Below, in pieces: positions 1 to 8,412 of a stretch of 64,000 nt of DNA. How positions within the stretch are numbered: the first letter of the stretch is position 1; each line of letters starts with the position of its first letter. A model generated the notes under the pieces. The model ran no database searches, was not told where the DNA came from, and was given only the letters and a program-made list of their open reading frames with translations. The stretch is taken from positions 1 through 64,000 of the forward strand of contig CANLRQ010000012.1 of NCBI GenBank assembly GCA_947493575.1, written 5' to 3'. Made by a program: the position numbers and the translations under genes. The DNA comes from an uncultured Marinomonas sp. (GTDB taxonomy: Bacteria; Pseudomonadota; Gammaproteobacteria; Pseudomonadales; Marinomonadaceae).

Positions 1-7
1 GGAATAT

Positions 8-33
8 GGGCGTGTTTTAAATTAAACACACCC
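8..33. terminator. Hairpin at the window edge
   Basis: Inverted arms GGGCGTGTTT and AAACACACCC surround a 6-nt AT loop. It could end transcription from a gene lying left of the window, but no clear T tract follows, so the role is uncertain. Confidence 0.35.
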
Positions 34-93
34 TATGACTCCTCAAAACTATTTAGTGAAGAGCACAAAAAAGCTTGTGCTTAAACAGAGTAT

Positions 94-660
94 CTACAAG
101 ATAACAAGTCTTCTTATTACGCCAAATGATGTCTGCCTCTGGGACAATTGGCGATTTTTTTTTCGTTCTCACGTGGTAAGGAACGCGGATGCAGCTAATA
201 ACACGGTATGAATTCCCACGGAGACCGTGGGAACTAGAGGAAAAAGCATGAAGCCTTTCGCCTTTTTTGCGCTGACGACGACAGTGACGCAAGCAAAAAA
301 GACGAAGGCTTTTTGCTTTGTGAGCAGCCTATTTTGTTGCCACCACTTCATAATGTCGGAAGACGCCTTCGGCTTTTCCGACCTACCCTACAAGATAACA
401 AGTCTTCTTATTACGCCAAATGATGTCTGCCTCTGGGACAATTGGCGATTTTTTTCGTTCTCACGTGGTAAGGAACGCGAATGCAGCTAATAACACGGTA
501 TGAATTCCCACGGAGACCGTGGGAACTAGAGGAAAAAGCATGAAGCCTTTCGTCTTTTTTGCGCTGACGACGACAGTGACGCAAGCAAAAAAACGAAGGC
601 TTTTTGCTTTGTGAATAATCCGTTTATTGCGCATTACCTTACAATGTCAGAAGGCGCCTG
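94..660 (+). repeat. Tandem pair of ~294-bp structured intergenic repeats
   Basis: Unit 1 starts near 94 and unit 2 near 388. The first ~230 bp are almost identical (94-323 and 388-614) and the remainder (to about 368 and 659) is diverged but alignable. Each unit holds a perfect small hairpin (CCCACGG-AGA-CCGTGGG, at about 214-230 in unit 1), several GGA triplets in unpaired positions, and then a long imperfect hairpin of about 24 bp (248-310 and 541-605) followed by five T residues. No credible reading frame is shared between the copies. The pattern resembles duplicated small-RNA genes ending in intrinsic terminators, but no promoter was recognised. A relative of the long hairpin occurs at 63689-63752. 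Confidence 0.7.
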
Positions 661-698
661 AATATTTGAAGAGATTAAGTTAAAGCCCTAGGCCATTA

Positions 699-1067
699 CT
701 AAACAAGATTGTTTGATGCTTCAGCCCCAGTAGACAGTTCCTTAACTACTTCCTCAACAATTGTTGGTAATAATCGCTCTATAACTGTTTGAATAGCTGT
801 TTGTAACTGGATAGCATCCACATCAGAAAAAGATAAAGCATGGCTCTGCTCAGAAACCTCTTCAGTAGAAGGTGTTGCCTTTAGATTTGAGATATCGCTC
901 GCCATTTTTTTGGAAAAGTACGTTTCTTGATTCAAACTAAGAGAGACATGCTCTCCCACTATATCCATCAAGATAGGGATATCGTCTTGGTTCCGCAGTG
1001 CCTCTATCAATACATTTTCATCGGGTTCAGAGGATATATGTTCGTGTTCTTGTGATAAATCTGACAT
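699..1067 (-). CDS. Small acidic hypothetical protein downstream of pepA
   Basis: A 122-residue acidic protein with no signal peptide or membrane segment. The N-terminal half carries DIPILMDIVGE, which resembles the short 'DIPVLTEVV' motif of small acidic proteins encoded near holC and valS in pseudomonads (recalled, not searched). The C-terminal half (about residues 80-115) is an amphipathic helix, IERLLPTIVEEVVKEL. It follows pepA on the same strand after 243 bp and a likely terminator. The holC gene, usually next to pepA, is not present. Function unknown. Confidence 0.6.
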   Translation of the reverse strand: MSDLSQEHEHISSEPDENVLIEALRNQDDIPILMDIVGEHVSLSLNQETYFSKKMASDISNLKATPSTEEVSEQSHALSFSDVDAIQLQTAIQTVIERLLPTIVEEVVKELSTGAEASNNLV

Positions 1068-1248
1068 CTCTATGCCTAATTACTGATTAACTAATCACTC
1101 AACTGTCTCATTCAAATGGTCAAAAGTCCACTTTAGAAAACAACAAAAAACTACCCGAATAAAGATTATTTAAATAGTTTGAGATAAATCAAAGAGATAC
1201 AGATATAAGGAAAACCAATAACTTTCCCTAGCAAATGACAGAAAATAT

Positions 1249-1290
1249 CAATAGGCGACTAAAGCACTTCTACAGGAAAGCCGCCTATTG
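1249..1290 (-). terminator. Probable pepA terminator
   Basis: A perfect 9-bp inverted repeat (CAATAGGCG / CGCCTATTG) with a 24-nt loop lies 21 bp past the pepA stop. On the minus strand it is followed by ATATTTTC, a weak T tract. Confidence 0.5.
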
Positions 1291-1310
1291 AATATACAGT
1301 TTACTAAAAG

Positions 1311-2774
1311 TTAAGCCGTTTCTTTTGACAATAAATACTGTGTCAGTAAAGCAACAGGACGACCACTCGCACCTTTAGCAGCTCCACCAGACCATGCCGT
1401 ACCAGCAATGTCTAAATGCGCCCAAGGATAGGATTTAGTAAAGCGAGACAAGAAGCAGGCAGCAGTTACAGAACCCGCTTCAGGGCCACCAATGTTAGCA
1501 ATGTCAGCAAAATTACTGTCTAGTTGCTGCTGATATTCTTCGTCTAAAGGCATTTGCCAAATTTTATCGGCAGACACTTTACTTGCTTGCTGTAAATCGG
1601 CTGCAACGTTCTCATTATTAGAATACATTCCAGAGTTCACACTACCAAGAGCAACCACACATGCTCCCGTTAATGTAGCAATGTCTACTACTGATTTAGG
1701 TTCAAAACGCTCGATATAGGTCAATGCATCACACAGAACCAAACGACCTTCCGCATCTGTATTTAAAATTTCTACCGTTTGACCAGACATAGTTCGAACA
1801 ACATCACCCGGTTTTGTTGCGCGCCCGCTCGGCATATTCTCTGCGGCCGCAATAACAGCCGTGATGTTAAGCTTAGGTTGTAATTCGCAGATTGACTTCA
1901 TCGTGCCAAACACACTTGCAGCACCACACATGTCGTACTTCATTTCATCCATTTTCGCACCGGGCTTCAATGAAATACCACCCGTATCAAATGTAATGCC
2001 TTTACCAAGTAATACATGCGGAGCGTCACCCTCTTCGCCACCTTTATATTCCATAACAATCAAATAACTCGGTTGATCACTGCCTCGTCCAACAGACAAC
2101 AAGCACTGCATACCCAATTCATCCATGCGATTTTCGTCTAATAGATCAATTGATAAGCCATAATTTTCACCCAATTGTTGAGCTTGAGAGGCAAGATAGC
2201 TTGGTGTACATACATTCCCCGGTAAATTACCAAGCTGGCGAGCATAGTGGGAGCCCTCTGCCGTTGCAACACCAATACTTAACGCAGACTCATTGCTGCC
2301 TTCTAATAAAATTGTTTCAATTGCTGGTGTTACTTCAGGCTCTTTTTTAAAGCCGACAAATTCATAAAAACCTTCATTTATCCATTGTGCAATCAAGGTC
2401 AATACGCCATCGGCAGAACGATCTTTTACGGCAAGATCGCTATTTGCTATCGCAACTGTTTTGTAAGGTAACTTTTTAATTTGTGCAGCGATGGCAGAGA
2501 TAACTTTACGAGCTTGAGCATCAGACAAGGATTCGTCTTTACCAATACCCACTAATAAAATAGGTTGAGCGAAGTCTTGTGTTGTAATTGGTAGTAAAAG
2601 TGTTTCAGATAGTTTTCCCGCAAATACATTAGACTCTCTAAGCTGTTCAAGATTGCCGTCTAAACGCTCGTTTAACCAACTTGCTGAAGCAGGCAACTCT
2701 GAATCACTAGGAATAAATGCCACAAGCAAATCCGCTTGGACAGTAGATAAACGATCAAATAATGCCGTGTTCAT
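1311..2774 (-). CDS. pepA: Leucyl aminopeptidase (M17 family)
   Basis: A 487-residue cytosolic metallo-aminopeptidase of normal length. The C-terminal catalytic domain shows the M17 signature NTDAEGRL and the upstream metal-binding segment GKGITFDTGGISLKP with its Lys and Asp ligands. The enzyme removes N-terminal residues from peptides. In E. coli PepA also binds DNA at carAB and at plasmid resolution sites, and carAB lies 16 kb away here, so a regulatory role is possible but not shown. It is divergent from lptF across 127 bp, a conserved arrangement in this group. Confidence 0.97.
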   Translation of the reverse strand: MNTALFDRLSTVQADLLVAFIPSDSELPASASWLNERLDGNLEQLRESNVFAGKLSETLLLPITTQDFAQPILLVGIGKDESLSDAQARKVISAIAAQIKKLPYKTVAIANSDLAVKDRSADGVLTLIAQWINEGFYEFVGFKKEPEVTPAIETILLEGSNESALSIGVATAEGSHYARQLGNLPGNVCTPSYLASQAQQLGENYGLSIDLLDENRMDELGMQCLLSVGRGSDQPSYLIVMEYKGGEEGDAPHVLLGKGITFDTGGISLKPGAKMDEMKYDMCGAASVFGTMKSICELQPKLNITAVIAAAENMPSGRATKPGDVVRTMSGQTVEILNTDAEGRLVLCDALTYIERFEPKSVVDIATLTGACVVALGSVNSGMYSNNENVAADLQQASKVSADKIWQMPLDEEYQQQLDSNFADIANIGGPEAGSVTAACFLSRFTKSYPWAHLDIAGTAWSGGAAKGASGRPVALLTQYLLSKETA

Positions 2775-2901
2775 TCACAAACCCTCAAATTATAATTTAA
2801 AAAAAACACTGGATAATCACCATACTAGCACGTGATAATGGGGACTTTATAGCGATTGTCAACTCTCTAAGTATTCGCACGCAACAGATAACGAGGTACT
2901 C

Positions 2902-3993
2902 TTGATAATATTCAGATACTTGGCAAAAGAAGTTCTAGTATCAACGGCAGCGGTTTCACTTATATTACTACTCATAATAATAAGTGGACGCTTTGTAAGT
3001 TACTTAGGCCGTGCTGCTGAAGGCAAAATGACGTTTGAATTTCTCTTTGTTATTTTAGGCTTCCACATCCCAAGTTTTATACAAATGATTTTACCGTTGG
3101 CCTTCTTTTTATCCTTATTATTGGCGTATGGACGTTTATACGTTGAAAATGAAATGTCGGTTCTGTTTTCTTGTGGCATTAGTAAAATTAAATTAACAGG
3201 CTATACATTAGGGATAGCCGTTTTTGTCACCCTTCTAAATGCCGTGGTTACCTTTTGGGTGGCTCCAGCAAGCGAGTACAAAATCGAACAGGCATCTCAG
3301 CAACAAAATCAACTGACGGTATTTGACTTCATTAAACCGGGGCGATTTCAAGGCAGTGGGCAGCAGACAACCTACGTAACCAGCATTACACAAAATGAAG
3401 GTTGGATGAACGATGTATTTATTTCAGATTCTGTACGAGTTAATAGCCAAGACGTCCCTGTGCAAACTTTCGCATCCTATGTCGAGCAAGTAACCATCGA
3501 TCAAAATGGACAAGGTGTGAATTACTTAGTCTTCAAAAATGGTACGCGTTATGAAGGGGCTCCTGGAACCAATAACTATAAAATCACTGAATTTGATACC
3601 TATGCCGTTCGCTTAGAAGAACCGGAAAAAGAAGACATTACTGATCTAGTCACCAGAACCACCAGCAGTATATGGAACAGTTCCAATTTAGAAGAGTACG
3701 TAGAAATGCAATGGCGTATTGCCATTGTACTAATGATTCCTATTCTGGCAATTATTGGAACGGCCTTAAGCCACGTCAATCCAAGACAAGGGCGCTTCTT
3801 TAAAATTTTACCCGCAATCATTTTAGTTATTGTTTATTTAGGATTACTTATTTGGGCTCGTACTGCACTCAAAAAGGGAGACATACCACAAGAGATCGGT
3901 CTTTGGTGGGTGCATGGCATTTTTCTCGTCATTGCCCTGCTGCTGCTAATAAACTTCCTTGGATTCACTTTTAAAAATAAGAGTCGCGCTTAA
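2902..3993 (+). CDS. lptF: LPS export ABC transporter permease LptF
   Basis: A 363-residue inner-membrane permease of the LptB2FG complex, which extracts lipopolysaccharide from the inner membrane and passes it to LptC/LptA. Membrane segments lie at about residues 10-35, 50-75, 95-120 and three more after residue 265, flanking a periplasmic beta-jellyroll domain. The start is TTG at 2902, chosen because GAGG sits 5 nt upstream and the first residues match the family's N-terminus. The stop overlaps the lptG start as TAATG. Confidence 0.95.
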   Translation: MIIFRYLAKEVLVSTAAVSLILLLIIISGRFVSYLGRAAEGKMTFEFLFVILGFHIPSFIQMILPLAFFLSLLLAYGRLYVENEMSVLFSCGISKIKLTGYTLGIAVFVTLLNAVVTFWVAPASEYKIEQASQQQNQLTVFDFIKPGRFQGSGQQTTYVTSITQNEGWMNDVFISDSVRVNSQDVPVQTFASYVEQVTIDQNGQGVNYLVFKNGTRYEGAPGTNNYKITEFDTYAVRLEEPEKEDITDLVTRTTSSIWNSSNLEEYVEMQWRIAIVLMIPILAIIGTALSHVNPRQGRFFKILPAIILVIVYLGLLIWARTALKKGDIPQEIGLWWVHGIFLVIALLLLINFLGFTFKNKSRA

Positions 3994-5054
3994 TGAACAA
4001 ACTTGATCGCCACATTGGCTCCAGTGTCTTTTGGTCATTTTTGACTGTCATGTTTGTATTGCTTGGGATGGATTTTGTTTTAACTTTTATTGACCAAGTT
4101 AAAAAAGTTAACGATAACTTTCCACTAGAGTCTCTTCTTCAAGTTCTTACTTTTCGTTTACCGGGTAAGTTCACTGAGTATATCCCCATTGCCTCTCTTA
4201 TAGGAACGTTAGCGGGGTTAGGTGCAATGGCAGGTAATTCTGAGCTTACCGTGATGAGAGCCGCTGGCATACCATTATGGAGAATAGGATACGCTGCCAT
4301 TCAACCAGTTTTATTAATTTCTGCATTTGGTATGGCAATTACTGAATACATTGCACCAGAAGCAAGACAAAAAGCGGATTTAATAGAAAAACTACAAAGT
4401 CAGCAAGATAACCAATTCTCGTTAACTGGAGGGGTTTGGATACGCTCTGAAGATAAGTTTGTTTATATTAATGCTGCCGATAAAAATGGCACCTTATATG
4501 GCATACAGATTTTTACCCCAATTGGACAAAAACTTTCTCAAATTAGTAAAGCAGATACCGCCACCCATTTAGCTGATGGACAGTGGGAACTGCAAACAAC
4601 CCAAACAACCCACTTTTTAGAAAACACCATCGAGACACATTCCGCTGAAACCAGTTTATGGAAAGCATCTCTCAAACCAGAGCACCTTTTCCTAGCAGCT
4701 CAAGAGCCCGAATCACTTTCACTAAGCCAATCTCTTCAATACCAAACCTATTTAAAGCAACAAGATCTAGATCGCGGCCCATACCAGCTTGAGTTCTGGA
4801 GCAAAGCACTTAGTCCTCTCGCTTCAATTGCGTTGGTTATTGTTGCCCTTTCTACTGTTTTTGGACCTTTAAGATCTTCAACTATGGGAGGTCGTATATT
4901 CTCTGGCGTGATGATAGGTTTGGTCTTTCAAAACACCCTTAGCTTATTTGGCCGAATGAGTCTTACCCTTGGCTTCTCCCCTTTTATAGGCGTTTTGATT
5001 CCCATTTTAATTTGTTTCGCGTTAGGGCTTATCTTAATTCGAAGGGTCAATTAG
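3993..5054 (+). CDS. lptG: LPS export ABC transporter permease LptG
   Basis: A 353-residue partner of LptF with the same fold: N-terminal membrane helices with the cytoplasmic coupling stretch ELTVMRAAGIPLWRI, a periplasmic jellyroll, and three C-terminal helices. ATG at 3993 overlaps the lptF stop (TAATG), indicating translational coupling and equal dosage. The 3' end overlaps the convergent RDD gene by 8 bp, leaving no room for a shared terminator. Confidence 0.95.
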   Translation: MNKLDRHIGSSVFWSFLTVMFVLLGMDFVLTFIDQVKKVNDNFPLESLLQVLTFRLPGKFTEYIPIASLIGTLAGLGAMAGNSELTVMRAAGIPLWRIGYAAIQPVLLISAFGMAITEYIAPEARQKADLIEKLQSQQDNQFSLTGGVWIRSEDKFVYINAADKNGTLYGIQIFTPIGQKLSQISKADTATHLADGQWELQTTQTTHFLENTIETHSAETSLWKASLKPEHLFLAAQEPESLSLSQSLQYQTYLKQQDLDRGPYQLEFWSKALSPLASIALVIVALSTVFGPLRSSTMGGRIFSGVMIGLVFQNTLSLFGRMSLTLGFSPFIGVLIPILICFALGLILIRRVN

Positions 5055-5481
5055 ACCCTTCTTTTAATTTTTTATGATCAATATAAACCAACTTAGTTTG
5101 ACTGAGCTTGTCGTGCCACGAGCGCCCATCTTTATCAACTAAACACCATAAAAACCCCAGACCAAATGCCGCCCAAGAAACAAGAGAAAGCAAAAAGCGC
5201 ACACTGGCTTGACGAAGAGTCACTGCCTGATCATTTTCAGATACCAATTTCATTTTCCAAACTTGCATTCCTAACGTTTGCCCCGGATAACACCAAAACT
5301 TTGCAAAGAAAGCCCAAGCAACAAAAATCAAGAACCAGAACATCCAAGGCCCTTCCACGGCTGCGCCATCATTTAATAGAACCAACACCCAGCCTAGAAT
5401 AAAGTACAAAGCCAAAAGTAAAAAGCCGTCGTACATTGCCGCAGCAAGTCGTCGCCATAACCGGATCCGAATCAAACCCAT
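5047..5481 (-). CDS. RDD family membrane protein
   Basis: A 144-residue inner-membrane protein. Its N-terminus RIRLWRRLAAAMYDGFLLL carries the Arg and Asp residues that define the RDD family, and it has three to four hydrophobic helices. A role in ion or small-molecule transport has been proposed for some RDD proteins, but the substrate here is unknown. It is convergent with lptG and overlaps it by 8 bp, as seen in related genomes. Confidence 0.85.
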   Translation of the reverse strand: MGLIRIRLWRRLAAAMYDGFLLLALYFILGWVLVLLNDGAAVEGPWMFWFLIFVAWAFFAKFWCYPGQTLGMQVWKMKLVSENDQAVTLRQASVRFLLSLVSWAAFGLGFLWCLVDKDGRSWHDKLSQTKLVYIDHKKLKEGSN

Positions 5482-5629
5482 ACCTGATTACCACATCAAT
5501 AAAATAAACGCCTGTATAATGCCTACATCTATTTTTTTTTCAATCAAACATCTGGAAACAATAGCGGCACCGACACAAAAGCACTGTAAAAAACATTACT
5601 CCAGCCTCTCTTATCACCCCACAAAAAAT

Positions 5630-6790
5630 CTATCGCTTTATATATTGTTCAATCCTATTTAAGGCTTCCTCTAGGCGAGATTCATCACAGGTATATGCAA
5701 AGCGAACGTATTTATGAGCATTATGTTCTCCAAAATCGTCCCCTGGAGTTAAGGCCACTTTATATTGATCCAGCAACCCTAAGCACCACTGCATTGCACT
5801 TTCTGTAATACCTGACACATCAACAAACACATAAAATGCACCTTGAGCGGGTGCAACCACAGGTAAGTTCAAACGCTTCAACCCCTCTAATAAAAACTGT
5901 CGACGTTGATCCAGCACTTGCCTCCTATTTTCACATTCCTCCAAAACATCCTTATCTAATGCTCTAATAGCAGCATATTGTGAAACAGTAGGCGCTGAAA
6001 TAAACAGGTTCTGAGCCAACTTCGTTGCGCCTTCAATAGCCCACTCGGGAACTACAGCCCAACCTAAACGCCAGCCAGTCATTGCGAAATACTTGGAAAA
6101 ACTATTAATGACAAATACATCATCAGATATTGATAAAGCAGTCATATTTTCCCCTTCATAAACCAGACCTTGATAAATTTCATCCACCATAAGGTGACCG
6201 CCAAGTTGGTTCGTTTTTTCAAACGCTCGTTCAAGGTATGACTTACTCAATACTGACCCCGTTGGGTTCGAGGGTGACGCCAACCACAGCCCTGAGGTTG
6301 TTTCGTCCCAATACTCAGGCAACCTATCTAGATTAATTGCAAATTGCTCAGACGGCTCGGTAGCAATCAGCTTGGCCTGCGCCCCAACTTGCACAAGAAA
6401 GTGCCTATTACATGGATAGCAAGGGTCCGGCATCAAAACATTCTCATCAACATTCACTAATAATGATGACAGCAATAATAAAGCCCCAGACGCGCCAGGA
6501 GTTACGATAATACGCTCAGGGGAAACCTCTACTTGGAAATGGGTTTTATAATAGGAAGAGATTGCTTGCTTTAATTCTGGCAGGCCTGTTGCAGAAGTGT
6601 AACCCGTTAAATGGTTTTCAATCGACTCAATTCCAGCCTTTCCTACAGAAGGGTCAGCAACAAAATCTGGCTCGCCCACCTCTAGATGAATAACATCTTC
6701 ACCCGACGCCTGTAGTTTTTTCGCTTTATCCAAAATTGCCATCACATGAAATGGAGAAATATATTCAACTCGCTTAGCTAATTTGCTCAT
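5630..6790 (-). CDS. PLP-dependent class I/II aminotransferase
   Basis: A 386-residue cytosolic aminotransferase of fold type I. Visible landmarks are VGEPDF near residue 40, GASGALLLL in the phosphate-binding region, ASPSNPTGSVL, MVDEIYQGL, and NSFSKYFAMTGWRLGW, where the Lys forms the PLP Schiff base. The family includes aspartate, aromatic and alanine aminotransferases, and sequence alone does not fix the substrate. It is divergent from dksA. Confidence 0.88.
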   Translation of the reverse strand: MSKLAKRVEYISPFHVMAILDKAKKLQASGEDVIHLEVGEPDFVADPSVGKAGIESIENHLTGYTSATGLPELKQAISSYYKTHFQVEVSPERIIVTPGASGALLLLSSLLVNVDENVLMPDPCYPCNRHFLVQVGAQAKLIATEPSEQFAINLDRLPEYWDETTSGLWLASPSNPTGSVLSKSYLERAFEKTNQLGGHLMVDEIYQGLVYEGENMTALSISDDVFVINSFSKYFAMTGWRLGWAVVPEWAIEGATKLAQNLFISAPTVSQYAAIRALDKDVLEECENRRQVLDQRRQFLLEGLKRLNLPVVAPAQGAFYVFVDVSGITESAMQWCLGLLDQYKVALTPGDDFGEHNAHKYVRFAYTCDESRLEEALNRIEQYIKR

Positions 6791-6963
6791 AACTCGTTTG
6801 AATTCCTTAAAAAAGCCGCTTTTTTCTCGAAGTTTTAGCAGAAATTGTTAAAAAAAGTGGTTTCGTGCTCAATAATTTGATAAGTTTTCGCCCCTCAATA
6901 TACCACCCTTAATTATTGTTTACAGATTTGTGTAAAACACTCTGTAAAGTGAGGCAAATGAAT

Positions 6964-7398
6964 ATGCCAAAAATGAACCCTGAATCATTAATGAAAGACT
7001 TCACACCTTACGAAGCGAAGGCTGGTGAAGAGTATATGAACGAAGCTCAACGTGAGCATTTTAAAAGCATTTTGCGTAACTGGAAGCAAAACTTAATGGA
7101 AGAAGTTGACCGTACCGTTCATCATCTCCAAGAAGAAGCAGTAAACTACGCAGACCCAAATGATAGAGCAAGCCAAGAAGAAGAGTTTAGTCTTGAGCTT
7201 CGTACACGTGATCGTGAACGTAAATTAGTCAAAAAAATCAATAAAACCATTGAGAAAATCGATGAAGATGATTATGGATTTTGTGATCACTGTGGCATAG
7301 AAATTGGCATCAGACGTCTAGAAGCACGACCAACAGCGACACTGTGCATTGACTGTAAGACACTGGCTGAAATAAAAGAAAAACAAGTCGGACGTTAA
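6964..7398 (+). CDS. dksA: RNA polymerase-binding transcription factor DksA
   Basis: A 144-residue regulator that enters the RNA polymerase secondary channel and, with ppGpp, tunes rRNA and amino-acid promoters. The coiled-coil tip carries the conserved acidic pair in [14 protein letters not shown], and a C4 zinc finger (CDHC then CIDC) lies near the end. The start at 6964 sits 9 nt after GAGG; the ATG at 6958 is only 3 nt from it. An upstream in-frame extension from 6916 lacks family similarity. gluQ follows after 34 bp, the usual partner. Confidence 0.96.
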   Translation: MPKMNPESLMKDFTPYEAKAGEEYMNEAQREHFKSILRNWKQNLMEEVDRTVHHLQEEAVNYADPNDRASQEEEFSLELRTRDRERKLVKKINKTIEKIDEDDYGFCDHCGIEIGIRRLEARPTATLCIDCKTLAEIKEKQVGR

Positions 7399-7432
7399 AC
7401 CAGCCCCTGTTATATGAACAGCGCTAAATACT

Positions 7433-8326
7433 ATGCATAGTCATTATGTCGGCCGGTTTGCACCTTCGCCAACTGGCCCTCTTCACTTCGGCTCTCTAGT
7501 TAGTGCTCTCGCTAGCTATTTAGACGCCAAAGCAAATAAAGGGACATGGCTGCTTCGTATAGAAGACGTCGATGAAACTCGTTGCAAGTCCAGCTATACC
7601 CAAGCAATCATTGAATGCTTATCAAGTTACCAATTGATAAGCGATCAACCTATAATATTACAGTCACAACGAACCCACCTTTATCAGGCGTATCTCGATA
7701 GATTAATAAAGCAAAACCTTGCATTTCCTTGCAACTGTACACGCCAAACCCTTAATGCAATGCAGGGCAAACATTTAAATGTCTGCGATAGCAACATTGA
7801 GCAACCCCACTCGTGGCGCTTAGTCATTCAAGAGGGGCTATTTCAGTGTATTGACCCAATACAGGGTAACTTACATTTCTCTTTAAATAGACTCACCACT
7901 TGTCCGGTGCTAAAGCGTAAAGACGAGCTTTTTTCGTATCAACTAGCCGTTGTTATTGATGACAATAAACAAGGTATTACACATATCGTCAGAGGTGCAG
8001 ATCTACTAGATACGACCGACACACAGCTCTATTTATACCATTTATTTGGCTGGCCTCCCCCTTCAATGGCTCATATCCCTTTAATACTCGACCCAAACAA
8101 ACAAAAAATCAGTAAACAGAATCACGCCTGTGCTTTACCTTATGGCAACTTATCGGTTTTAAAAGCCGCTCTATCCTATCTACATATCCCTGACACCGGC
8201 AGTCAAACCATCCAAGAGACACTTGAACACGCCTTAATACATTGGTCTTTTACTCCATTAAAAAATCAAAAGACTCTCGACATACATGAAAAACACGCAT
8301 ATTTAGCCCACCAGAATACAGTCTAA
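7433..8326 (+). CDS. gluQ: Glutamyl-Q tRNA(Asp) synthetase
   Basis: A 297-residue paralogue of the GluRS catalytic domain that lacks the anticodon-binding domain. It activates glutamate and attaches it to queuosine at position 34 of tRNA-Asp. The ATP-binding HIGH-like motif is FAPSPTGPLHFGS, the zinc-site remnant is CNCTRQTL, and the KMSKS-like motif is KISKQN. The dksA-gluQ order is conserved in gammaproteobacteria. Confidence 0.95.
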   Translation: MHSHYVGRFAPSPTGPLHFGSLVSALASYLDAKANKGTWLLRIEDVDETRCKSSYTQAIIECLSSYQLISDQPIILQSQRTHLYQAYLDRLIKQNLAFPCNCTRQTLNAMQGKHLNVCDSNIEQPHSWRLVIQEGLFQCIDPIQGNLHFSLNRLTTCPVLKRKDELFSYQLAVVIDDNKQGITHIVRGADLLDTTDTQLYLYHLFGWPPPSMAHIPLILDPNKQKISKQNHACALPYGNLSVLKAALSYLHIPDTGSQTIQETLEHALIHWSFTPLKNQKTLDIHEKHAYLAHQNTV

Positions 8327-8388
8327 AACCCTTACAATCTTCACCCTCTCTTCACAAAAGCAATGCTTTCAGTGCGCCCCCTAAAGTG

Positions 8389-8394
8389 TATAAT
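8389..8394 (+). promoter_or_regulatory. Candidate -10 box (TATAAT) ahead of the cbrB-like gene
   Basis: A perfect TATAAT lies 19 bp before the ATG at 8413. The upstream -35 region is poor. It argues against the in-frame GTG at 8386, which would put the -10 box inside the coding region, and for a start at 8413 or 8425. Confidence 0.4.
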
Positions 8395-8412
8395 CGTGAC
8401 TTACCGTTACCT

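Noticed and set aside
248..310. Long hairpins as integron attC sites
   Set aside because: No R'/R'' core (GTTRRRY and its complement) at the ends and no cassette ORFs or integrase.
227..490. Plus-strand reading frame across the left repeats (87 codons)
   Set aside because: It runs through hairpins and repeat boundaries and is not preserved in the second copy; no protein similarity.
214..530. Two copies of a CCCACGG-AGA-CCGTGGG hairpin that look like type I CRISPR repeats
   Set aside because: Only two copies, 293 bp apart, embedded in a much longer duplicated unit, with no cas genes; not a CRISPR array.
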